A stretch of DNA of 10,679 nt, taken from NCBI GenBank assembly GCA_001751085.1, contig MAXP01000318.1, positions 1 through 10,679 on the forward strand. Reading direction: 5' to 3'. Origin of the DNA: Desulfobacterales bacterium C00003060. Its GTDB lineage: Bacteria > Desulfobacterota > Desulfobacteria > Desulfobacterales > C00003060. The notes under the pieces are model-generated. The model saw nothing but the letters and a program-made list of their open reading frames with translations, ran no database searches and was not told where the DNA came from. Positions 1 to 5,347 of the stretch are shown here, piece after piece (position 1 is the first letter of the stretch; every line of letters begins with the position of its first letter). A program made the translations under genes and the position numbers.

Positions 1-67
1 ATTTGGGGGAGTCCACTTGTGGAAGCGGGTCTGGGGTCAAGGGTCAAGGCAGCAGAATCATGATTTT

Positions 68-135
68 TCTTTGAGCCTTCAGCTTTGAGCTTTCAACCTT
101 GAGCTTTGAGCCTTGAACTTTCAACCTTGAGCTTG
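68..135. repeat. degenerate heptanucleotide tandem array
   Basis: The stretch is built from variants of a 7-base unit (CTTTGAG, CTTTCAA, CCTTGAG, CCTTGAA) repeated head to tail. A higher-order period of 28 bases (four units) is visible: the string CTTTCAACCTTGAGCTT occurs at 90 and again at 118. It lies beyond the 3' end of the coiled-coil gene. No gene is supported in 1-197. Such heptamer arrays are usually non-coding intergenic repeats; any function here is unknown. Confidence 0.75.
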
Positions 136-197
136 CTTGGAACCCGTAACCCGCTGTTTTTCGCTGCGAGGCTATGTTGAACCCCAAAATCTTTTTC

Positions 198-743
198 CTA
201 AGGACTATATATCTTATCTTCTAATGACCTCAAGCGCGTAAAGATGTCTGCGGTGACGACCTGTTCTCTCTTAATTCGCTCCATCTCCTGGGCGACCTTT
301 CCCACCTGAAAGGTAAGCTGATCAATCCTCGTGTTTGTCCCATCAATCCTCGAAGTTAGCTCCGTGTTCACCTTGTCAATCCTTGTGGTTAAACCCGTAT
401 TCACCTTGTCAATCCTCGAAGTTAGCTCCGTGTTCATCTTGTCAATCCTTGTGGTTAGGTCCATGTTCACCTTGTCAATCTTTGTTGTTAGCTCAGCCCT
501 CAAACCATCGATCCTGTCGGTTAGCTTCATTCCTAAATCATCGACCTTCTTGTTTGTTTCATCCAGCCTTGCATTTGTTTCATCAATACGCCGGCTTTGG
601 TCAAGCAGATGCCCGTTCATATCAGAAATCCGCTTTTCTATTGCATCAAGCCTCACATCCATCTTTGCTTGGTTGCCCTTTATGGCCTCAAGTTCAGGCA
701 GGATAATCTTCTTTATGGCACCCACTACGCCTTCTTTGTCCAT
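198..743 (-). CDS. small hendecad-repeat coiled-coil protein, function unknown
   Basis: This 181-residue soluble protein has no signal peptide or membrane segment. The start is well supported: an AGGGAG-type ribosome binding site lies about 6 bases upstream of the ATG. Residues 1-30 are a short mixed helix (KKIILPELEAIKGNQ). From about residue 25 to 165 the protein is almost entirely heptad-like or hendecad-like coiled coil. Residues 74-139 are six 11-residue units of the form LTxRIDKxNTE, with Leu and Ile at the core positions. The C-terminal 20 residues (ADIFTRLRSLEDKI) form a non-repetitive cap. I recognise no named family; it resembles generic bacterial coiled-coil proteins of the 'DUF-like tether' type. 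It follows murB on the same strand after 168 bp and need not be co-transcribed with it. A long filament or oligomerisation role is inferred from the repeat only. Confidence 0.8.
   Translation of the reverse strand: MDKEGVVGAIKKIILPELEAIKGNQAKMDVRLDAIEKRISDMNGHLLDQSRRIDETNARLDETNKKVDDLGMKLTDRIDGLRAELTTKIDKVNMDLTTRIDKMNTELTSRIDKVNTGLTTRIDKVNTELTSRIDGTNTRIDQLTFQVGKVAQEMERIKREQVVTADIFTRLRSLEDKIYSP
327..524 (-). repeat. six tandem 33-bp coding repeats (hendecad units)
   Basis: Six in-frame 33-bp units encode the 11-residue repeats at residues 74-139 of the coiled-coil gene. Neighbouring units alternate, so the DNA is closest at a 66-bp spacing (two units), which suggests that pairs of units were duplicated. 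Unit number could vary between strains by slippage or unequal recombination without breaking the frame. Confidence 0.85.
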
Positions 744-911
744 AAAATCTCCCTCCGCATTTTAGGTAATTGACCATAGATTCATTGAGCTGCAAAACTG
801 ATCATACTGTGCCCTTAATACTTTGATAATAGAAAAGGCAAGATAAATCAACAAGTTGTCGTTGCGCCCAACAATTCGTAACTCATTGAACAACAAGGGG
901 TATTTATAAAA

Positions 912-1820
912 TCAAAGTATTAGTTGTACATCCCCTCTTTCCTTTTCTGAAAAGCCCAACAAGGAAACCTCCAATTCAAGCCGGACACCGAACTTCTCGA
1001 ACACACTCCTGCGCACCAATCTGATGAGCTGGATAAAATGATCAGACGACGCCTGGCCGGCATTAACCAAGAAGTTGCCGTGGATGGTGGAAACCAACGC
1101 ATCACCGATCCTTGCCCCCTTCAGCCCTGCCCTTTCAATTAGAACGCCAGCAACCTGTTCGGGAGGATTTCGGAAGAAACTTCCTGCGGTGCGGACACGT
1201 TGCGGTTGCAGTTTTTTCCGGCGGGCAATCTGTGCACGTGCTTTTTCCCACCAAAGCTTGCCATCACCTTCTTCGCAGTAGAAGGCAACGCGGGTCACGA
1301 TACCAGGTTCTTGTTGAAGAATGCTAGTGCGGTATCCAAAACCCATTTCTTGTGAACTTCGAACTTTCAAACTACCTGTGGCTGGGTCCAAAAGTTCGAC
1401 CCAGGCTATCTTTTGAGATATTTCACCATTGCTTGTACCCGCATTCATATAAACTGCACCGCCACAAGTACCGGGAATGCCAGCGCAAAAGGAGAGGTCA
1501 AGAAACCCGCCCTTGCATGCATGTTTCACAAGCTCGAAAAGCAAAGAACCGGCTTCAGCGATGACAAGATCCCCTTTCACAACAAGATTTGAAGCACGGT
1601 TTGCCAGCCTGAGGACCAAACCTGATATGCCCCTGTCATGTATCAATATGTTCGAACCGCCTCCTAACCACACAACAGGCAAGTCATGTGCTTTTGCATA
1701 TGAAAGCGCTTCTAATAATTCCCTTAGATTACAAGGCTGACAGAAATACTCTGCTGCACCTCCAACGCCTATGGTTGTGTACTGAGCAAGAGGCTTGTTC
1801 TTAGTCAATTTTACGGTCAC
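912..1820 (-). CDS. murB: UDP-N-acetylenolpyruvoylglucosamine reductase MurB
   Basis: MurB is the cytoplasmic FAD enzyme that reduces UDP-GlcNAc-enolpyruvate to UDP-N-acetylmuramate with NADPH in peptidoglycan precursor synthesis. The 302-residue length fits the shorter (type II) MurB class. Motifs in order: TTIGVGGAAEYF, the FAD-binding LGGGSN loop (about residues 53-57), FCAGIPGTCGGAVYMNAG, GYRTS with the active-site Arg (about 164), TAGSFFRNP with the proton-donor Ser (about 214), and the late Glu in RLELEVS (about 284). I chose the GTG at 1820: GGAG lies 5 bases upstream and MurB homology begins immediately (VTVKLTKNKPLAQYTTIG). The frame stays open upstream to 1973, adding 51 residues (MQFNSAIPGPDLANRL...), but that part is translated mobile-element sequence (copy A) and has no MurB counterpart. 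The gene stands apart from the usual mur/fts cluster. Confidence 0.93.
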   Translation of the reverse strand: MTVKLTKNKPLAQYTTIGVGGAAEYFCQPCNLRELLEALSYAKAHDLPVVWLGGGSNILIHDRGISGLVLRLANRASNLVVKGDLVIAEAGSLLFELVKHACKGGFLDLSFCAGIPGTCGGAVYMNAGTSNGEISQKIAWVELLDPATGSLKVRSSQEMGFGYRTSILQQEPGIVTRVAFYCEEGDGKLWWEKARAQIARRKKLQPQRVRTAGSFFRNPPEQVAGVLIERAGLKGARIGDALVSTIHGNFLVNAGQASSDHFIQLIRLVRRSVFEKFGVRLELEVSLLGFSEKERGDVQLIL

Positions 1821-1825
1821 CAATG

Positions 1826-1829
1826 CTCC
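1826..1829 (-). promoter_or_regulatory. ribosome binding site deciding the murB start
   Basis: GGAG on the minus strand lies 5 bases before GTG 1820 and 2 bases before an alternative TTG at 1823. It sits between the end of mobile element copy A (1840) and the point where MurB homology starts. It therefore supports a start outside the element rather than at GTG 1973 inside it. Confidence 0.6.
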
Positions 1830-1839
1830 AAAAATGACG

Positions 1840-2006
1840 TATAGTATTTCGGATTTGCGGCTCACGCCTTGAAAACAGCACAGATTGCGGCCTGCCCTGG
1901 CGCTCGCTTCATATATGCAACCACAGAGCCTATTGGCCAGGTCTGGGCCAGGGATTGCGGAGTTAAACTGCACATCATTTTAGCGTAATTTCACATGGTT
2001 ACCAGA
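1840..2006 (+). mobile_element. MITE-like element, copy A (3'-truncated)
   Basis: It begins with the family terminal sequence TATAGTATTTCGGA and shares a long, nearly identical block with copy B, including TTCATATATGCAACCACAGA and the conserved core GCACATCATTTTAGCG followed by TTTCACATGGTTACCAGAA. Compared with B it has about 30 extra bases near the left end (about 1854-1882). It loses homology after about 2006, so the right terminus is missing. It fills most of the gap between the barrel gene and murB, and its minus strand is open in the murB frame. It encodes no transposase, so any movement would need a transposase from elsewhere. Confidence 0.75.
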
Positions 2007-2022
2007 ATGGGCGAGAGCTTCC

Positions 2023-3207
2023 TTACTGTGTTTCCTGCCAATGATAAACATGGACCTCGTATGAACAGAAATTATCTGTGAATATACCATTACTTACAGC
2101 TATCCGTCTATCATTTTCAAATAGAAGACTAATCATCGATGGCTTATCCGCCATGTCATTCCGGAATCGTACGCCTGCGTTGGGCTCCTTCTTCGTATTA
2201 ACCGCAAACAGGTAATATGTGTCACCCTCTCTCATCAACTTGAAATCAATATCGCTGTTGTTGCAGATGACGTCACTGTCGTTGGCGTGTTGCGTGGAAA
2301 GAAGAACGGGTCTCAGGCGATCAATCTCACTGGCAATCTCCTTTATTTGCGGCCACCTGGTCCTATAATCTTTGTCATCGCGTATGTTGAAATAAGAATA
2401 GTAAATGAGCCCCTTGGCACCATGGTTGATGGCCAGATACGTCATGGCCCGCATCTCATCACGTGTAGGGGGCCGGCCTGTCCTGGCACGAAAATCACCC
2501 GGATAGTCTCTCCAGTTAAATATCTGAGGGACCAACCAAAGGGGTTTGCCAGCCTTTTTTGCCGCATCTGCCATCTGTGAAACCAAGGTGATGGGGTTGT
2601 TCTTTATTGGGTATGGGTCTACTCCAACTATGTCCGTTGTGTGGGCTTCGGCTACCAGCCAATTCGTGTTCCAATGGACGGACCAAACCGGATGATTGGA
2701 ATCAAGGTCCCTAACGACCTTATATCGCTTTTGCAATTCGGAAAGACGTTCCGGCGCTAGCTCGTCGTTCATGTACCAGCTTATGATTGCTGGATGATTC
2801 TTAAAGGTATTGACCTTGTGTGTTATGGTGTCGATATCCTTCTGGCCATGACCAACATAGTCCTTGAGGGAAAATATGAGCATCAGATCTCGTGATTGAA
2901 CTTGATCCAGGTAACCTTGGATTTGTTGCACACTGGCGCTTGTGCCGCACTCATTGACACCATAGTTCAAAAGTGTATCAAAAGGACTATCGGCAATTTC
3001 ATCCAACTGGCCGGCATAGCGACCGTTTGTGCATTGGACTACATATAGCCCTATTGGAAAAAATGGCTTTCCATTGAGAATAAAGCGGTTGTGGCTGTCC
3101 ACATAGGAGATGTTGTCTGCCCAGGCCTGGCTACAGACGAGCAGTATTGCCAAAAGCAACGGAGAAATAAATCTGGGCTGAAAACTTAAGGACAAATTCG
3201 AACCCAT
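2023..3207 (-). CDS. secreted clan GH-A-like TIM-barrel protein (paralogue 1)
   Basis: This 394-residue exported protein has a signal peptide (MGSNLSLSFQPRF, hydrophobic core PLLLAILLV, probable cleavage after SQAWA). It is followed by a (beta/alpha)8 barrel from about residue 34 to 303 and a C-terminal beta-domain ending in YEVHVYHW. The barrel begins RFILNGKPFFPIGLYV, as in glycoside hydrolases of the GH2/GH5/GH42 kind. At the expected strand-4 acid/base position it reads WYMNDE (Glu about 149). Strand 7 reads PLWLVPQIF, with Gln (about 228) where a clan GH-A nucleophile Glu would be expected, so hydrolase activity is uncertain. It is closely related to residues 303-653 of the 711-residue protein (about three quarters identical by eye) but lacks the CBM, Ig-like domain and CFI-box. 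ATG 3207 gives a typical signal peptide; an in-frame TTG at 3228 is possible, and neither has a clear ribosome binding site. Confidence 0.82.
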   Translation of the reverse strand: MGSNLSLSFQPRFISPLLLAILLVCSQAWADNISYVDSHNRFILNGKPFFPIGLYVVQCTNGRYAGQLDEIADSPFDTLLNYGVNECGTSASVQQIQGYLDQVQSRDLMLIFSLKDYVGHGQKDIDTITHKVNTFKNHPAIISWYMNDELAPERLSELQKRYKVVRDLDSNHPVWSVHWNTNWLVAEAHTTDIVGVDPYPIKNNPITLVSQMADAAKKAGKPLWLVPQIFNWRDYPGDFRARTGRPPTRDEMRAMTYLAINHGAKGLIYYSYFNIRDDKDYRTRWPQIKEIASEIDRLRPVLLSTQHANDSDVICNNSDIDFKLMREGDTYYLFAVNTKKEPNAGVRFRNDMADKPSMISLLFENDRRIAVSNGIFTDNFCSYEVHVYHWQETQ

Positions 3208-3248
3208 GTGACAATTCAGGTCGTTCAAAGACTAATTTCTGTGTAGAT

Positions 3249-4559
3249 TTACATGTCTTGTTGCAATAGCCATTCCCAAAGGGGAACAAAAGTGATCTTT
3301 CGTCCCTGATCTTTCAACTCGTGTCTAACATCCAACGTAATAACTATCCCTTCTTTGAGATCAAACTCATGCATGGCTGCATTGAGGGCTGACAGTTCCC
3401 TTTTCTTTGTTTTATCGTCTTCCGGATTTGCGCACACCTGAATGGCGCTTTCAATCTTCATCCCTTTTCGAACTAGAAAGTCAACCTCTTTTCCCCGCTT
3501 ATCCTTCCAGTAGTATATTTCTCGATCGTGGCGTTTCAACTCAAGAAAAACAGCATTTTCCATAAGGCGGCCCATATCTTGTGAAAACCTGAAAGCCACG
3601 GCATTTCTCAGACCATTATCAATTGCATAGACTTTCCTGGGATTTACCAATTGCTTTTTCATGGAATGATCAAAAAAATACAGTTGATAGATCAAAAAGG
3701 CGTTTTCGAGATAACTCAGATATTCTCCTATGGTGTTCAATCCAAACCCAAAGGTCCCACGCAACGAACGAAACGAAGTCAGAGAAGAAACATTGGTCAT
3801 GAGGTATCCGGCCAGATCCTTTATCCTTCCAGGGTGGCATCCGTACCGATTGACAATATCTTTATAGATAATATCTTGAAAGTACTGATTTAATAGCCGC
3901 CTTCTCATGCTCTGGCGATGGACTATGAGTTCCGGAAAGCCCCCGTCTTTCAGATATTCAAAGAGCAGACCGCTTATTCTGTTTCTCATGTCCTGCGGAA
4001 CAAGATCAGTATCGTTAACCCGAATACCGGAAAACTGAAGAATTTCCCTAAAACCTAGCGGATAAATAGTGCTTGTCACATTCCGGCCAGTCAGCAATGT
4101 GGCATATTCCTGACTAAGAAGTCGGGCAGATGAACTGGTCGCAAAGAAATTGATCGCCTGCTTCAAATCATACTTCTTCCGTACCCATTTTTCCCATCGA
4201 TCCTTTTCCTGAACCTCATCCAGAAAAAGATACACCTGGCCTTCAGGTGAAAGATGAGACTGATAGGCATTGAAAATCTCATCAAGAGAAAAATGGGCCA
4301 GGGCTTCATCTTCAAAATTTACAAGGAGGATTTGACGCGGGGTGATACCCTTCTCAATCAGAAGCCACTCAATGATTTGATAAAAAAGGGTGGACTTGCC
4401 GCCCCGCCGCACTCCTGTCAAAATCTTCACTTCTCGCGGTTCTATCAGGGCTATGAGATCGCGTGTATATTCTCTCTTTTTCCCTGTTAATTCGGGAGCT
4501 ACCCTTCCGGTGCTCCACCAGAGATTCCATTCCGACAATATGCCCACAAGTTCATTCAT
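3249..4559 (-). CDS. AAA_14/DUF4143-family P-loop ATPase
   Basis: This 436-residue cytoplasmic ATPase has Walker A GVRRGGKST (residues 49-57), the strand-2 motif ILLVNFEDE, Walker B VYLFLDEVQ (109-117) and a sensor-like FFATSSSARLL. The GGFPE motif (206-210) leads into the DUF4143 C-terminal half, with KVYAIDNGLRNAV and a PD-(D/E)XK-like fold: Glu340, then KEVDFLV (357-363) and AIQVC. Proteins of this family are about 400 residues, so this one is full length. Their biological role is unknown, and they are often scattered as solitary, mobile genes. It sits between the two TIM-barrel paralogues with no functional link visible, which fits an insertion. The start at ATG 4559 has only a weak upstream AGGT. 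The nuclease-like residues are intact by eye, but activity is not shown. Confidence 0.9.
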   Translation of the reverse strand: MNELVGILSEWNLWWSTGRVAPELTGKKREYTRDLIALIEPREVKILTGVRRGGKSTLFYQIIEWLLIEKGITPRQILLVNFEDEALAHFSLDEIFNAYQSHLSPEGQVYLFLDEVQEKDRWEKWVRKKYDLKQAINFFATSSSARLLSQEYATLLTGRNVTSTIYPLGFREILQFSGIRVNDTDLVPQDMRNRISGLLFEYLKDGGFPELIVHRQSMRRRLLNQYFQDIIYKDIVNRYGCHPGRIKDLAGYLMTNVSSLTSFRSLRGTFGFGLNTIGEYLSYLENAFLIYQLYFFDHSMKKQLVNPRKVYAIDNGLRNAVAFRFSQDMGRLMENAVFLELKRHDREIYYWKDKRGKEVDFLVRKGMKIESAIQVCANPEDDKTKKRELSALNAAMHEFDLKEGIVITLDVRHELKDQGRKITFVPLWEWLLQQDM

Positions 4560-4758
4560 AGGGCGATACCTATCATGATCGATTCAATAAATCAAGTATT
4601 TGAACTGCCGTCGATTCGCTTTTGCAACTTCTGGACATAGACGGGGGCCTTGCACTGCATGATGGCTCAGGCACAAATATCATAGGAGTTACATTGATCC
4701 CTTGGGCGGCTCAAACATTATAACCCGAGGGCTCTGCAACCATCATACCTCGAAAGCC
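4560..4758. other. intergenic stretch without a supported gene
   Basis: This is the upstream region of the ATPase gene. Both strands show only short, stop-interrupted frames. The longest visible minus-strand phrase (MFMAGEKVSFVGFRGMMVAE and six further codons, about 4710-4787) overlaps the neighbouring palindrome and has no ribosome binding site or family I recognise. No tRNA-like fold and no sequence similar to the CBM gene was seen, so the homology of the CBM remnant does not resume here. The ATPase promoter presumably lies here but I cannot place it. Confidence 0.5.
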
Positions 4759-4881
4759 CACAAATGACACTTTTTCGCCGGCCATGAACATCAATAGCCG
4801 CGTCGCTCAGGCTTGCAATAGCCTGCTATTCCGCGCCTTGCTCTTGATGCTCATGACTCACCGAAAAAATCACCATTTATG
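4759..4881. repeat. imperfect palindrome, second MITE-like element
   Basis: The two ends are imperfect inverted repeats of about 40 bases. The left arm starts CACAAATGACACTTTTTCG and continues CCATGAACATCAATAGC. The right arm, read on the minus strand, starts CATAAATGGTGATTTTTTCG and continues TCATGAGCATCAAGAGC. The centre (about 4799-4838) contains a smaller dyad of GCG and AATAGC elements. It is unrelated to copies A-C and encodes no transposase. Its right end coincides, within a few bases, with the point where the CBM-gene remnant loses homology to its intact paralogue. A long folded RNA or a degraded insertion-sequence end are alternatives. Confidence 0.5.
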
Positions 4882-5116
4882 ACCTTCCGAGGTATATCTT
4901 TAGACTCTTGCTACCGGAATGAAATGATTCATTATCTGAAAAGCAATGCGTTGACAATTTACTCCACCATCCGGTTGACCAACCAATCCCATCTTCAAAC
5001 CAAGGATTTGTCACAAGATTCTTTGGGATTTGGGCACGCGCTGTTCCACTTATCAGAAACATCCCAAATAGGAACAGCGAGATACTCTGTATCTTAACGG
5101 ACCTCATTGATGGCAT
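4877..5116 (-). pseudogene. 5' remnant of a CBM/TIM-barrel paralogue
   Basis: The 79 codons encode a signal peptide (MRSVKIQSISLFLFGMF, cleavage near GTARA) and the first part of a CBM4/9-like domain. They match residues 1 to about 72 of the intact 711-residue protein: NLVTNPWFEDGIG against NLLTNPGFEDGIG, and CFSDNESFHSGSKSLKI against CFSDNNSFHSGSKSLRI. Homology stops after SLKIYL, followed by GRS and a TAA contributed by the adjoining palindrome. Most of the CBM and everything beyond it are absent. It could still be translated into a short exported fragment, but with no complete domain I call it a gene fragment. Its upstream region is occupied by mobile element copy B. Confidence 0.8.
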
Positions 5117-5162
5117 GATTGGATAGTATGAGCTTGGAATTTGAAGGTGTATGGCAAGGTTC

Positions 5163-5343
5163 TATAGCTTTTCAGAAAAATACTTGCAAATTTGCGGGAT
5201 GAATCGTTCTGGTAACCATGTGAAATCACGCTAAAATGATGTGCAGTTTAACTCCGCAATCCCTGGCCCAGACCTGGCCAATAGGCTCTGTGGTTGCATA
5301 TATGAAGCGAGCGCCAGGGCAGGCCGAACTCCGAAATACTATA
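5163..5343 (-). mobile_element. MITE-like element, copy B (complete, with target duplication)
   Basis: This 181-bp element has terminal inverted repeats: TATAGCTTTTCAGA at one end and TATAGTATTTCGGA at the other, 11 of 14 positions matching. It is flanked by the 5-bp direct repeat GGTTC at 5158-5162 and 5344-5348, which fits a target-site duplication. It lies in the opposite orientation to copies A and C. Inside are the conserved core (GCACATCATTTTAGCG) and a CCCTGGC/GCCAGGG inverted repeat. A 36-codon GTG-started frame (5241-5351, plus strand) crosses the element; it has no ribosome binding site and I treat it as spurious. The 5344-5348 copy of the duplication overlaps the stop codon of the 711-residue gene. 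Confidence 0.78.
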
Positions 5344-5347
5344 GGTT

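Noticed and set aside
1..135. CRISPR-like array
   Set aside because: Units are 7 bases, degenerate and without spacers, so this is a simple tandem repeat.
331..765. Plus-strand 144-codon frame opposite the coiled-coil gene, rich in SILVVSSVFTLS repeats
   Set aside because: Its repetitiveness is only the complement of the 33-bp hendecad repeats. The minus-strand frame has a good ribosome binding site and sensible coiled-coil protein sequence.
4560..4881. Possible tRNA or small RNA gene in the intergenic region
   Set aside because: No cloverleaf or anticodon arm can be drawn. The dyad present is explained by the long imperfect palindrome.
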